Part shown: positions 55,501 to 64,000 of the stretch, piece by piece
Position numbering within the stretch: the first letter of the stretch is position 1
Layout of the letters: each line of letters begins with the position of its first letter
Assembly (NCBI RefSeq): GCF_008079445.1
Contig: NZ_VRYH01000007.1
Location: forward strand, 62,001 to 126,000
Direction: 5' to 3'
DNA from: Aidingimonas lacisalsi
Lineage (GTDB): Bacteria > Pseudomonadota > Gammaproteobacteria > Pseudomonadales > Halomonadaceae
DNA length: 64,000 bases
The notes under the pieces: generated by a model
The model's input: the letters and a program-made list of their open reading frames with translations, nothing else
Databases searched by the model: none
What the model was told of the DNA's origin: nothing
Program-made: the position numbers and the translations under genes

Positions 55501-56030
55501 TCCGTACCCATGGGGTAGAGATCGATCAAGGCGCCGCGCAGTGCATACTCCCCCGGTTCATAAACGGTTTCCACGGCACGGTAGCCCGCGCGGGACAACG
55601 TTTCCCGGAAGTGCTCCCGGTCCAGCTTGGTACCGATCTCCAGCGTCATGACGCGCCCAGCGATATAATCCACCGGCGACAGGCGCTGCATCAATGTATT
55701 GATGGGAACCAGGACGATGCCGTGACGGGCATCCTGGAGTCGCCGCAACGTTTTGAGTCGGGCGGACACGATGTCCTGGTGCGGCGAAAAGCTATCGTAG
55801 GGAAGCGTCTCCCAGTCCGGAAATGGCATGACCGGTACCTGGGCGAAAAAGTCCAGTTCACTTTCCAGGCGTTGGGCCGCTGCCGTATCCGACGTGACGA
55901 CCAGTAATGGCGCATCGTCGGCCAGACGGGACAGCGCCAGTGCTGTTGCACTACCTTCCGGGGCGTGCCAGTAGAGAGTGTCGCGAATCCCCGTTGGCTG
56001 CGGTGGGGCGAGTGGCGAAAATTCTGGCAT
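52581..56030 (-). CDS. mfd: Transcription-repair coupling factor
   Basis: The 1149-residue Mfd translocase removes stalled RNA polymerase and recruits UvrA. The N-terminal UvrB-like domains start near LYWHAPEGSATALALSRLAD; the RNA polymerase interaction domain is around ELKPGAPVVHQTHGVGRYIG; the RecG-like motor has Walker A CGDVGFGKTEVAMRAAFLAV, the DEEH box VIDEEHRFGVSQKEKL, LTLTATPIPRTLNMAM, and GRVGRSHHQAYAYLLTPPPK; the C-terminal domain ends SGSTSVDPMTLVGMIQKDP and following. Full length, single copy, divergent from the GAPDH gene. Confidence 0.97.
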   Translation of the reverse strand: MPEFSPLAPPQPTGIRDTLYWHAPEGSATALALSRLADDAPLLVVTSDTAAAQRLESELDFFAQVPVMPFPDWETLPYDSFSPHQDIVSARLKTLRRLQDARHGIVLVPINTLMQRLSPVDYIAGRVMTLEIGTKLDREHFRETLSRAGYRAVETVYEPGEYALRGALIDLYPMGTEQPLRIDLFDDEIDTLRHFDPDTQRSHDKVESVELLPAHEYSLSRSAIACFREGFETLFDVDPRQCPLYVDALKGIPSPGLEQYLPLFFEETATLFDHLADTTRVALLPGVHDAAEHHWSAIQSRYENLGVDPTRPLLPPSKAFVPVPEIFAAIKSRPRVELVDDEEHPHAHASLTAPPPSVALNSRAQRPLAALERFLNAATQRRVLFVAESRGRREALEETLAPLHLELPHADDWHDFLNRDLSKAITEGELDTGLTLDEPELTVITETELFGDVVRQSRRREKATDDNELAIRHLSELKPGAPVVHQTHGVGRYIGLEALEAGGQAAEFVTLEYADGARLYVPVDSLHLISRYAGASDELAPLHRLGSDTWDKAKKKAAEKVRDTAAELLDVYARREARQGYSCDPPGDEYARFAGSFPFEETPDQRAAIHAVINDMTAPQPMDRVVCGDVGFGKTEVAMRAAFLAVHSGRQVVVLVPTTLLAQQHYDNFRDRFADTAVQIELISRFTGGKNQQATLERIRDGRADIVIGTHKLLSKSMQFPNMGLLVIDEEHRFGVSQKEKLKSLRAEVDILTLTATPIPRTLNMAMNGIRDLSIIATPPARRLSVKTFVQQRDESVIKEAILREILRGGQVYVLHNEVKTIETTAEQVRELVPEARVGVAHGQLPERSLERVMSDFYHKRFNVLVCSTIIETGIDVPTANTIVIERADKFGLAQLHQLRGRVGRSHHQAYAYLLTPPPKAMTKDATKRLEAISQSEDLGAGFTLASHDMEIRGAGELLGDEQSGQMETIGYSLYMQMLERAVKAIRDGKTPNIEAPLDEGVEISLNVPALIPDDYLHDVQQRLVMYKRIASADDEAELKELQVELVDRYGLLPEPVKNLMRLTRLRQRAERLGISRLEAGPEHGRVSFSGSTSVDPMTLVGMIQKDPVHYRLDGADTLRFEGDMESHEARFQTAEDLLERLNVKTAAA

Positions 56031-56257
56031 TGTGTCGAATCGTGTCGCTGACTTGGTTACGGGATCGGTGATGATACCAGCCTCATTGGAAACGTGTAGT
56101 CAACCCTCGATTTCTGTAATACCCCTACAGCGAGTGCGACCATCCTTCGATTGCGGCGGTGCAATGTCACCCAGATAATAACGAGTCATTATACATGGGT
56201 ACGTCAGCGTGCCCGATCAACCACGCGAATCACTCCGTCGACGAAAGAGAGGCCCAC

Positions 56258-57721
56258 GTGAGTCAGCAAAAGCTCGAGAGCGTTTTCGAAGAATGGCAGA
56301 GCAACGAAGTTCTGGCCGAAGAGATGATCCCTCTGCTGGGACGACTCTATCGCCAGTACAACATCGTGACATCGCTGTTTGGCCGCTCACTGATCAATCA
56401 GTCGGTGATTCGCATCCTGAAGGATCATCGTTTCGTCAAGAAGGTCGAGGGCACGGAACTCAGTGTTCGCGATACCTTTCCCCTGGTCAAGGCGATGGCC
56501 GAACTCGATCTGGGGCCTGCGCATGTGGATGTGGGCAAACTGGCAGTGGCCTTCAAGCAAGAGGGAAGCGGCGATGCCAAGGCATTCATCGAACGCGAGC
56601 TGGCTGCAATCGTCGGCAAGCACGATGCCCAGATGGGTAACGGCAAACCCAAGGATGTGGTCCTCTATGGGTTTGGTCGTATCGGTCGTATTCTGGCGCG
56701 CATCCTGATCGAGAAAGCCGGCGGGGGAAATCTACTGCGCCTGCGCGCCATCGTGGTACGGGGACGGGGGGATCTGGCCAAGGACCTCGAGAAGCGGGCC
56801 AGTCTCTTGCGTCGTGATTCCGTGCACGGTCCGTTCGCCGGCTCCATTGCCGTGGATAGCGATAATAGTGCCCTGATTGCCAATGGCAATTACATCAAGG
56901 TCATCTATGCCGACTCTCCGCGTGACGTGGATTACACGCAGTATGACATCCACGATGCCATTGTGGTCGACAACACCGGCCTATGGCGCGACGAGGAGGG
57001 CTTGGGGCAGCACCTGGCGTGCAACGGCGCCTCCAAGGCCTTTCTGACGGCCCCGGGTAAAGGCAGCATTCCCAACATCGTCTATGGCATCAATCACGGT
57101 GATATCAGTAGCGACGACCGTATCGTGTCGGCGGCATCGTGCACGACCAATGCCATCGTGCCCGTGCTCAAGGCCGTCAATGACCACTTTGGCATCGAAC
57201 ACGGCCATGTCGAAACCGTACATGCCTATACCAACGATCAGAACCTGATCGATAATTATCATAAGGCGGAGCGTCGCGGCCGCAGTGCCCCGTTGAACAT
57301 GGTTCTGACCGAAACGGGAGCGGCCAAGGCCGTGGCCAAGGCGCTTCCGGAACTGGACGGTAAGCTGACCGGCAATGCCATCCGTGTGCCGACACCTAAT
57401 GTGTCGATGGCGATACTCAACCTTCGACTGCACTCAGAGGTCGACAAGGATAGCCTGAATGACTATCTGCGCCGCATGGCCATCCATTCGCCGATGCAGA
57501 AGCAGATCGACTATGTCGATTCTCCTGAAGTCGTTTCCTCCGATTTCGTCGGTAATCGCCATGCCGGAATCGTCGATGCAAAAGCCACTATCGCCGATGG
57601 CAAGAGCGTGGTGCTCTATGTCTGGTATGACAACGAATACGGCTACAGTTGCCAGGTCGTGCGTGGGTTGCAGCACATGTCCAACGTCAGTTTCCTGGCC
57701 TTTCCCGAAGACCGCGACTGA
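56258..57721 (+). CDS. Long-form glyceraldehyde-3-phosphate dehydrogenase
   Basis: A 487-residue NAD(P)-dependent dehydrogenase of the longer GAPDH class in pseudomonads and relatives, with an N-terminal helical extension of about 125 residues before the Rossmann motif VVLYGFGRIGRILARILIEK. The catalytic Cys lies in SAASCTTNAIVPVLK and the active-site region HAYTNDQNLIDNYHKAERRG follows; the C-terminus has WYDNEYGYSCQVVRGL. The GTG at 56258 is preferred: AGAGAGG precedes it, and the predicted N-terminus VSQQKLESVFEEWQ fits the family; earlier ATGs at 56159 and 56195 lack this. It could serve gluconeogenesis, as reported for related enzymes. Confidence 0.9.
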   Translation: MSQQKLESVFEEWQSNEVLAEEMIPLLGRLYRQYNIVTSLFGRSLINQSVIRILKDHRFVKKVEGTELSVRDTFPLVKAMAELDLGPAHVDVGKLAVAFKQEGSGDAKAFIERELAAIVGKHDAQMGNGKPKDVVLYGFGRIGRILARILIEKAGGGNLLRLRAIVVRGRGDLAKDLEKRASLLRRDSVHGPFAGSIAVDSDNSALIANGNYIKVIYADSPRDVDYTQYDIHDAIVVDNTGLWRDEEGLGQHLACNGASKAFLTAPGKGSIPNIVYGINHGDISSDDRIVSAASCTTNAIVPVLKAVNDHFGIEHGHVETVHAYTNDQNLIDNYHKAERRGRSAPLNMVLTETGAAKAVAKALPELDGKLTGNAIRVPTPNVSMAILNLRLHSEVDKDSLNDYLRRMAIHSPMQKQIDYVDSPEVVSSDFVGNRHAGIVDAKATIADGKSVVLYVWYDNEYGYSCQVVRGLQHMSNVSFLAFPEDRD

Positions 57722-57738
57722 TCTTCTCTGAATGCGTT

Positions 57739-57758
57739 GCGGGTGTGACGACACCCGC
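57739..57758 (+). terminator. Hairpin after the GAPDH gene
   Basis: GCGGGTGT and ACACCCGC form an 8-bp stem with loop GACG, 18 bases after the stop codon. The sequence after it is not T-rich, so it is a weak or factor-dependent terminator. Confidence 0.5.
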
Positions 57759-57811
57759 AGCCATCCGGATTTATCCCTGCTTACCGTGTGGCCTTTCCGG
57801 CCTTATCTCTT

Positions 57812-57817
57812 TATAAT
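57812..57817 (+). promoter_or_regulatory. nqrA: Candidate -10 of the nqr operon
   Basis: A perfect TATAAT 174 bases before nqrA in the 270-base gap; -35 match at 57789 is poor (TGGCCT). The long leader could carry regulation. Confidence 0.4.
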
Positions 57818-57991
57818 GCTCAGGATTTTTGGTGGCGGTTCGTGTATCCTCGGGCCGTAACGACAACCTTCTGATACGAAAAATTCGAACACCGTGACGT
57901 CCGACTGGGCCGGCTGTCTTGGTGCCTGCTCGTCTGTGCGTTCACCGAACCCCTTTCCTGGTATATATCAGATCCACAACTGGGCGAGACT

Positions 57992-59341
57992 ATGATCGAA
58001 GTCAAAAAAGGCCTGGATCTCCCTATCGCGGGGGCGCCCGACCAGCGTATAGAGGATGCGCGGCCGGTTCGCTACGTGGCTGTCCTGGGCACCGACTATG
58101 TCGGCATGAAGCCGACCATGGAGGTACGGGAGGGAGACACCGTCAAGCTGGGCCAACTGCTCTTTACCGACAAGAAGATTCAAGGAGTGCGCTTCACCGC
58201 GCCCGCGGCCGGCAAGGTCGTGGCGATCAACCGAGGCGAAAAGCGTCGCTTGTTGTCGGTGGTCATCGAGGTGGCGGAGCAGGAAGAGGCCGAGACCTTC
58301 ACGGCTCATGGCGCCGATAACATCGACGAGCTGGAGCGCCAGACAGTGGTCGACCAGCTCGTCGAGTCCGGACTATGGACCGCCTTGCGCGCACGGCCCT
58401 ATTCGCGCACGCCAGCGCTTGATTCAGAGCCCGAGAACATTTTCGTCACGGCAATCGACACCCATCCGCTATGTTCCGACCCTGCCTTGATCATCAATGA
58501 GCAGCCGCAGGCGTTCGAGCAGGGGCTCAAGGTATTGTCGCGGTTGACGCAAGGGAAGGTGTTCCTGTGTCAATCTCCGAATGCCACTCTGCCGGGCAGT
58601 GATGTTCAGGACGTTCAGGTAGAAACATTCAGCGGTCCGCATCCGGCCGGACTGGTGGGCACACACATTCATCATCTCTCACCGGTGGCGTTGCACAAGC
58701 AGGTCTGGCATATCGGTTATCAGGATGTGATCGCGGTCGGCAAACTGTTCGTTGAAGGGCGTCTCGATACGGAGCGGGTGATTGCCGTCGGCGGTCCGCG
58801 TGCCGAGAATCCACGCTTGCTGCGCACCCGAACGGGCGCCAGTATCGATGAATTGCTGCAAGGCGAGGTCGTGAATCCGGATGACACGCGGATCATCTCC
58901 GGTTCGGTGTTTTCCGGTGTCACTGCCGAAGGCAGCCTGCGTTATCTGGGACGTTTCCACAACCAGGTCAGTTTGCTCGAGGAGGGCAACAAACGCGCCT
59001 TCATGGGGTGGTTGTCTCCCGGGTTCAAACGCCACTCCGTAATGGGCATCTATGTGTCCAAGTTTCTGGGATTGTCCAATTACGCACCGGATACGTCGAC
59101 CAATGGGTCCGAGCGAGCCATGGTGCCGGTGGGCAATTACGAAGCCGTCATGCCACTGGATATCCTGCCGACGCAGCTATTGCGTTCGCTGATCGTCGGC
59201 GATATCGAAACGGCGATGCAGCTTGGTTGTCTGGAGCTGGATGAAGAGGACCTGGCGCTGTGCACCTATGTGTGTCCGGGCAAGTATGAATACGGTCCCA
59301 TCTTGCGCGATAACCTCACCACGATCGAGAAAGAGGCCTGA
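57992..59341 (+). CDS. nqrA: Na+-translocating NADH:quinone reductase subunit A
   Basis: A 449-residue cytoplasmic subunit involved in ubiquinone binding. It begins [20 protein letters not shown]; typical segments are [17 protein letters not shown] (lipoyl-like barrel), [20 protein letters not shown] and [20 protein letters not shown] near residue 340. First gene of nqrABCDEF; its TGA overlaps the nqrB start (TGATG). Confidence 0.97.
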   Translation: MIEVKKGLDLPIAGAPDQRIEDARPVRYVAVLGTDYVGMKPTMEVREGDTVKLGQLLFTDKKIQGVRFTAPAAGKVVAINRGEKRRLLSVVIEVAEQEEAETFTAHGADNIDELERQTVVDQLVESGLWTALRARPYSRTPALDSEPENIFVTAIDTHPLCSDPALIINEQPQAFEQGLKVLSRLTQGKVFLCQSPNATLPGSDVQDVQVETFSGPHPAGLVGTHIHHLSPVALHKQVWHIGYQDVIAVGKLFVEGRLDTERVIAVGGPRAENPRLLRTRTGASIDELLQGEVVNPDDTRIISGSVFSGVTAEGSLRYLGRFHNQVSLLEEGNKRAFMGWLSPGFKRHSVMGIYVSKFLGLSNYAPDTSTNGSERAMVPVGNYEAVMPLDILPTQLLRSLIVGDIETAMQLGCLELDEEDLALCTYVCPGKYEYGPILRDNLTTIEKEA

Positions 59342-60567
59342 TGATGGGGATCCGACAGACACTCGACAATCTAGAGCCCCATTTTCACAAAGGGGGCAAG
59401 TACGAGAAGTTCTATCCGCTCTATGAAGCCGTCGATACGATCTTCTATTCGCCACCCGATGTCACCAAGACCACCGCTCATGTGCGTGATGGCGTTGATC
59501 TGAAGCGCATCATGATCACGGTATGGGCGTGTACGTTTCCCGCCATGTTCTTCGGCATGTGGAACGCCGGCTGGTTGGCCAATACCGCCATCGCCAATGG
59601 CTACGAGTCGATGGATGGATGGCGTGAAGCGATCCTGATGCTGCTTGCGGGCGGTCATGACGCGGGCAGCATCTGGTCGAACTTCGTGCTTGGGGCCACC
59701 TATTTCCTGCCCATCTACCTGGTGACGTTTGTCGTCGGTGGTTTCTGGGAAGTGTTGTTCGCTGTCAAGCGTGGTCACGAGGTCAACGAAGGGTTCTTCG
59801 TGACGTCGGTACTCTACGCGTTGATTCTTCCTGCCACGACACCGCTATGGCAGGTGGCGCTGGGTATTACCTTCGGTGTAGTGATCGGTAAGGAAATCTT
59901 TGGAGGCACGGGCAAGAACTTCCTCAACCCGGCCTTGACGGGAAGGGCGTTTCTTTACTTTGCTTATCCTGCACAGCTTTCCGGGGATTCCATCTGGGTT
60001 GCGGCGGATGGCTATACGGGAGCCACACCACTATCGATCGCTTTCCAGAATGGTATGGCTGATTTGAGCAGCCAGTACAGTTGGTGGGATGCGTTCCTCG
60101 GGTTCATTCCGGGTTCCTTGGGTGAAACATCGACACTGGCCATTCTGATCGGCATGCTGGTGCTGGTGTGGACCAAGATTGCATCGTGGCGAATCATCCT
60201 GGGTGTATTCATTGGCATGGTAGCCACCAGCTTACTGTTCAATCTGGCTGGATCCGACTCGAATCCGATGTTTGCCATGCCGTGGTACTGGCATCTGGTC
60301 GTTGGAGGCTTCGCGTTTGGCATGGTCTTCATGGCCACGGATCCCGTGTCGGCATCGATGACCAATCCCGGCCGCTTGATCTTCGGCATATTGATTGGTG
60401 CCATGACGGTCATGATTCGTGTGGCCAACCCGGCTTTCCCGGAAGGGATCATGCTCGCGATTCTCTTCGCCAATCTGTTTGCCCCGCTGATTGATCACTA
60501 TTTCGTGCAGGCCAATATCAAGCGCCGTGAACAGCGTACCGGCGCCGTGGCCGAGGAGACTGCCTGA
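59341..60567 (+). CDS. nqrB: Na+-NQR subunit B
   Basis: A 408-residue polytopic subunit with covalent FMN at the Thr of [10 protein letters not shown] (residue 229) and riboflavin in the complex of Vibrio. [20 protein letters not shown] and [20 protein letters not shown] are family signatures. Two consecutive ATGs (59341 and 59344) are possible starts. Drives Na+ export together with NqrC-E. Confidence 0.97.
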   Translation: MMGIRQTLDNLEPHFHKGGKYEKFYPLYEAVDTIFYSPPDVTKTTAHVRDGVDLKRIMITVWACTFPAMFFGMWNAGWLANTAIANGYESMDGWREAILMLLAGGHDAGSIWSNFVLGATYFLPIYLVTFVVGGFWEVLFAVKRGHEVNEGFFVTSVLYALILPATTPLWQVALGITFGVVIGKEIFGGTGKNFLNPALTGRAFLYFAYPAQLSGDSIWVAADGYTGATPLSIAFQNGMADLSSQYSWWDAFLGFIPGSLGETSTLAILIGMLVLVWTKIASWRIILGVFIGMVATSLLFNLAGSDSNPMFAMPWYWHLVVGGFAFGMVFMATDPVSASMTNPGRLIFGILIGAMTVMIRVANPAFPEGIMLAILFANLFAPLIDHYFVQANIKRREQRTGAVAEETA

Positions 60568-61340
60568 TGGCCAGTAACAACTCGATCAAGCAAACGTTGA
60601 TCGTCGCCTTCGCGCTCTGCATCGTCTGCTCGGTGATCGTCTCCACCGCTGCCGTGGCACTACGCCCCCAGCAGCAGGCCAATCAGGAGAACGATCGTCG
60701 CAGCAACATTCTGGAAGTTGCCAACCTGCTCGAACCGGGTGTGCCGGTCGACGAACAGTTCGAGCAGGTCACTCCTCGTGTGGTGGAGCTGAGTACGGGC
60801 GAGTACTCCGAAGAGCGCGAACCGCAAAAGTTCAGCCCCTACGAATCGGCGCGTGATCCCGCGCAGTCCCGTACGCTGTCCGGGGAAAAAGACATCGCCG
60901 GACTGTCACGTCAGGAGGAGTACTCGATCGTCTACCTGGTGGGCGATGAAGAGGACCCCGAACAGATCGTGGTCCCGGTGCGTGGCCAAGGACTTTGGGG
61001 ATTGATGCGAGGCTTCTTGGCACTTGAAGGTGATGGCAATACCATTGTGGGTATCACGTTCTATTCGCATAGCGAGACCCCGGGACTGGGTGGTGAAGTC
61101 GACAACCCTCGCTGGAAAGCCAAGTGGGAGGGCAAAAAGGCGTACGATGACATCGAAGACGACGGTATGCCCGATATCGAACTGGTGAAAGGTGGTGCCA
61201 GTAGCGAGACCGAAGTCGACGCACTGTCGGGTGCGACTTTGACCAGTAACGGCGTCACCAATCTGGTGCAATTCTGGCTTGGCGAGGATGGCTTCGGCCC
61301 TTACCTCGACAGGTTCCGTGATTCGTCGGAAGGAGCGTAA
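60567..61340 (+). CDS. nqrC: Na+-NQR subunit C
   Basis: A 257-residue membrane-anchored periplasmic flavoprotein. One N-terminal helix (about 10-32); the covalent FMN Thr is residue 224 in [32 protein letters not shown] matches the family. Flavinylation needs ApbE, which is not in the window but is often just downstream. Its ATG overlaps the nqrB stop. Confidence 0.97.
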   Translation: MASNNSIKQTLIVAFALCIVCSVIVSTAAVALRPQQQANQENDRRSNILEVANLLEPGVPVDEQFEQVTPRVVELSTGEYSEEREPQKFSPYESARDPAQSRTLSGEKDIAGLSRQEEYSIVYLVGDEEDPEQIVVPVRGQGLWGLMRGFLALEGDGNTIVGITFYSHSETPGLGGEVDNPRWKAKWEGKKAYDDIEDDGMPDIELVKGGASSETEVDALSGATLTSNGVTNLVQFWLGEDGFGPYLDRFRDSSEGA

Positions 61341-61342
61341 TC

Positions 61343-62011
61343 ATGTCAGCCGCAACTCCCAAAGGCGTTCTGTTAACGCCGATCTTCCAGAACAATCCCA
61401 TCGCCCTGCAGATCCTGGGGATCTGTTCGGCGCTGGCGGTGACCAGCAGCATGAGCGTGTCGCTGGTCATGGCACTGGCGGTCATCGCGGTAACGGCCTT
61501 TTCCAACCTGTTCGTCTCGTTGATCCGCAAACACATCCCCTCGTCTATCCGCATTATCGTGCAGATGACGATCATTGCGTCGCTGGTCATCGTAGTTGAT
61601 CAGGTACTCAAGGCCTACGCCTACGAAATGTCCAAGCAGTTGTCGGTATTCGTCGGGTTGATCATTACCAACTGCATCGTCATGGGACGTGCCGAAGGGT
61701 TTGCCATGCAGAATGGCCCGGTGCTGTCGTTCCTCGACGGTATCGGCAATGGCCTCGGCTACGGCATGGTCCTGATGGTCGTCGGTTTCTTCCGTGAACT
61801 GCTGGGCTCCGGCAGCGTGTTCGGTTTCACGGTGCTGGCACCTGTGCAGGATGGTGGTTGGTATGTACCCAATGGCTTGATGCTGCTGCCGCCGTCGGCC
61901 TTCTTCGTGATCGGTCTGATGATCTGGGTGATCCGTGCGTTCCATCCGGAGCAGGTCGAAGAGAACCAGTTCGAGATGAAGGAAAACACTCAGCCGAAGG
62001 AGGCCGTGTAA
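61343..62011 (+). CDS. nqrD: Na+-NQR subunit D
   Basis: A 222-residue six-helix subunit, homologous to RnfE, with [20 protein letters not shown] and [20 protein letters not shown] carrying the conserved cysteines of the membrane iron centre. GGAGCG ahead of the start; two bases after nqrC. Confidence 0.97.
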   Translation: MSAATPKGVLLTPIFQNNPIALQILGICSALAVTSSMSVSLVMALAVIAVTAFSNLFVSLIRKHIPSSIRIIVQMTIIASLVIVVDQVLKAYAYEMSKQLSVFVGLIITNCIVMGRAEGFAMQNGPVLSFLDGIGNGLGYGMVLMVVGFFRELLGSGSVFGFTVLAPVQDGGWYVPNGLMLLPPSAFFVIGLMIWVIRAFHPEQVEENQFEMKENTQPKEAV

Positions 62012-62632
62012 ATGTTTGAACATTACCTGAGCCTGTTCATTGCGGCGGTGTTCGTCGAAAACATGGCGCTCGCGTTCTTCCTGGGCATGTGTACCTTCCT
62101 GGCCGTATCCAAGAAGATTTCCTCGGCCATTGGTCTGGGCATTGCCGTGATCGTGGTGTTGACCATCACTGTGCCGGTCAACAATCTGATCCTGACGTAC
62201 TTGCTGGAAGAAGGCGCGCTTACCTGGACGGGGCTGCAAGGTGCCGAGAATATCGACCTCTCATTCCTGGGACTGTTGAGCTATATCGGTGTTATCGCCG
62301 CACTCGTACAGATTCTCGAGATGTTTCTCGATAAATACGTTCCGGCGCTCTATAACGCCCTGGGTGTCTTCCTGCCGCTGATTACCGTGAACTGTGCGAT
62401 CCTCGGCGGAACCCTGTTCATGGTCGAGCGCAACTACGAGTTCGGTGAGTCCGTGATCTATGGCTTTGGTGCCGGATTCGGTTGGGCATTGGCCATTGCT
62501 GCGTTGGCAGGTATTCGTGAAAAGCTCAAGTACAGTGATGTGCCGGCAGGTCTGCAGGGCTTGGGCGTCACCTTTATCACCGTAGGGTTGATGTCACTGG
62601 GCTTCATGTCCTTTTCCGGCGTGCAGCTATAA
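62012..62632 (+). CDS. nqrE: Na+-NQR subunit E
   Basis: A 206-residue six-helix subunit, homologous to RnfA, with [20 protein letters not shown] and [20 protein letters not shown]. Directly abuts nqrD. Together with NqrD it forms the Fe-S centre in the membrane plane. Confidence 0.97.
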   Translation: MFEHYLSLFIAAVFVENMALAFFLGMCTFLAVSKKISSAIGLGIAVIVVLTITVPVNNLILTYLLEEGALTWTGLQGAENIDLSFLGLLSYIGVIAALVQILEMFLDKYVPALYNALGVFLPLITVNCAILGGTLFMVERNYEFGESVIYGFGAGFGWALAIAALAGIREKLKYSDVPAGLQGLGVTFITVGLMSLGFMSFSGVQL

Positions 62633-62672
62633 GGCTTCACGATGCGTAGGCTTCAAGAATTAGGAACCCGAC

Positions 62673-63905
62673 ATGGTTGATACGACTGTCATCTTGCTCG
62701 GTGTAGGCATGTTCACGCTGGTGGTGTTAGCACTGGTGTTGATCATCCTCACTGCGCGCAGCCGCTTGGTCAGTAGCGGTGATGTATCCATCGAGATCAA
62801 TAACGATCCCGACAGTACGATTCAGACGCAGGCCGGCGGCAAGTTACTGCAAACGTTGGCTGCCAACGGCATCTTCCTGTCATCTGCCTGTGGCGGTGGC
62901 GGCTCATGCGCACAATGCAAATGCCGTGTGGCAGAAGGGGGAGGCGCGATTCTGCCGACCGAAGAATCGGCCTTTACTCTGCGTGAGAAGAAAGAAGGTT
63001 GGCGGCTGTCCTGCCAGGTGCCCGTCAAGCAGGACATGAAGATCGAAGTGCCCGAAGAGGTGTTCGGCGTCAAGAAGTGGGAGTGCGAAGTCATCAGCAA
63101 TCCCAACGTCGCTACCTTTATCAAGGAGCTCAACCTGCGTTTGCCCGAGGGCGAGAACGTTGATTTCCGTGCCGGCGGTTATGTCCAGTTGGTGGCTCCG
63201 CCTTATGATGTCAAATTCTCCGATTTCGAGGTCGAAGAGGAATATCGCGAGGATTGGGAGAAATTCAATCTATTCGATGTCTCCCACAAGAGCGATGAGG
63301 AAGTCATCAGGGCGTATTCGATGGCCAACTACCCGGAAGAAAAGGGGATCCTCAAGTTCAATATCCGTATCGCGACGCCGCCTCCGGGAACTGGTCATCC
63401 ACCCGGCTTGATGTCCACCTACTGCTTCAGCCTGAAACCGGGCGACAAGGTGACGGTGATGGGGCCGTTTGGCGAGTTCTTCGCCAAGGAAACCGATGCG
63501 GAGATGGTGTTCATCGGCGGTGGTGCCGGTATGGCGCCCATGCGTAGCCATATCTTCGACCAGCTCAAGCGGCTCGAGACCAAGCGCAAGATTTCATTCT
63601 GGTACGGTGCGCGTAGCTGGCGCGAAACCTTCTATAACGAAGAGTTCGACCAGCTTGCCGAAGAGAACGACAACTTCGAATGGCATCTGGCCTTGTCCGA
63701 TCCATTGCCGGATGACAACTGGGACGGTCCGACAGGCTTCATTCACAATGTGCTTTACGACATGTACCTGAAGGATCATCCGGCACCCGAGGATTGTGAA
63801 TACTATATGTGCGGGCCGCCGATGATGAATGCGTCGGTGATCAAGATGCTCATCGATATGGGGGTCGAGCCCGAGAACATTGCCTTGGACGACTTTGGTG
63901 GTTGA
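62673..63905 (+). CDS. nqrF: Na+-NQR subunit F (NADH dehydrogenase, Fe-S/FAD)
   Basis: The 410-residue electron-entry subunit: N-terminal membrane helix, 2Fe-2S domain with Cys73, Cys79, Cys82 and Cys114 ([25 protein letters not shown]), FAD domain ([20 protein letters not shown]) and NADH domain ([32 protein letters not shown]). Oxidises NADH in the cytoplasm and passes electrons to NqrD/E and FMN subunits. Last gene before a strong terminator. Confidence 0.98.
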   Translation: MVDTTVILLGVGMFTLVVLALVLIILTARSRLVSSGDVSIEINNDPDSTIQTQAGGKLLQTLAANGIFLSSACGGGGSCAQCKCRVAEGGGAILPTEESAFTLREKKEGWRLSCQVPVKQDMKIEVPEEVFGVKKWECEVISNPNVATFIKELNLRLPEGENVDFRAGGYVQLVAPPYDVKFSDFEVEEEYREDWEKFNLFDVSHKSDEEVIRAYSMANYPEEKGILKFNIRIATPPPGTGHPPGLMSTYCFSLKPGDKVTVMGPFGEFFAKETDAEMVFIGGGAGMAPMRSHIFDQLKRLETKRKISFWYGARSWRETFYNEEFDQLAEENDNFEWHLALSDPLPDDNWDGPTGFIHNVLYDMYLKDHPAPEDCEYYMCGPPMMNASVIKMLIDMGVEPENIALDDFGG

Positions 63906-63918
63906 TGCCACCCAGCAT

Positions 63919-63946
63919 AAGGGCCGACCTTGGGGTCGGCCCTTAT
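63919..63946 (+). terminator. Terminator of the nqr operon
   Basis: AAGGGCCGACC (63919-63929) and GGTCGGCCCTT (63934-63944) form an 11-bp stem with a four-base loop, 14 bases after the nqrF stop. The T run is weak but the stem is strong. The last 55 bases of the window hold no gene start. Confidence 0.85.
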
Positions 63947-64000
63947 CGTTGGCAGCCCGCCAAGTCAAACGTTGCCGTGTTTTGCTTGTCTCAGGAAGGA

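Overview
The window looks like chromosome of a halophilic gammaproteobacterium, most probably a halomonad (Halomonas or a close relative). This rests on gene content and order, not on a search: GC is high, many proteins are acidic, there is an MvaT-type nucleoid protein, the block gyrA-serC-pheA-tyrA/aroA-cmk-rpsA is in Pseudomonas/Halomonas order, and both an Rnf complex and a Na+-pumping NQR complex are present. I saw no tRNA, rRNA, CRISPR, insertion sequence or prophage.

Layout. 1-5.4 kb: the start of a response regulator, a glutathione transferase, then cstA, a small protein ending in Cys-Cys, an ArsA/Get3-like ATPase and a DUF3524-type (tRNA-queuosine mannosyltransferase-like) glycosyltransferase. 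5.4-11.4 kb (minus): complete rnfABCDGE-nth. 11.5-17.4 kb (minus): a CHASE4-GGDEF gene broken by a one-base deletion, metG, a second GGDEF protein paired with a small periplasmic molybdopterin-fold protein, and an unknown 92-residue protein. 17.8-33.8 kb: a full Lap-type adhesion system, with a TolC-OmpA outer-membrane channel, ABC exporter, membrane fusion protein, LuxR-type regulator, 2133-residue adhesin, a small unknown protein, and convergent lapG-lapD. 33.9-37.4 kb (minus): a tightly packed rdgC-acyltransferase-46-codon ORF-cation efflux operon. 37.6-47.8 kb: gyrA, tandem REPIN-like repeats, then serC, pheA, fused tyrA-aroA, cmk and rpsA. 47.9-57.7 kb: bioA with a likely biotin operator, an mvaT-like gene, an AraC regulator, an L,D-transpeptidase, mfd and a long-form gapdh. 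58-63.9 kb: complete nqrABCDEF ending in a strong terminator.

How the parts work together. The Lap block gives a mechanistic model: the type I machinery exports the adhesin but holds it by its N-terminal retention module; periplasmic LapG can cut at a Pro-Ala-Ala-Gly site in that module; LapD, a degenerate GGDEF-EAL receptor, restrains LapG when c-di-GMP is high. The two diguanylate cyclase genes nearby (one frameshifted) could feed this signal. Rnf and NQR are related ion-pumping redox complexes, with NADH:quinone oxidoreduction by NQR and electron exchange with ferredoxin-like carriers by Rnf.

The least explained pieces are the cstA / Cys-Cys protein / ArsA-ATPase set, the molybdopterin-fold plus cyclase pair, the 46-codon ORF in the rdgC operon, the small protein between adhesin and lapD, and the structured leader of the adhesin mRNA.
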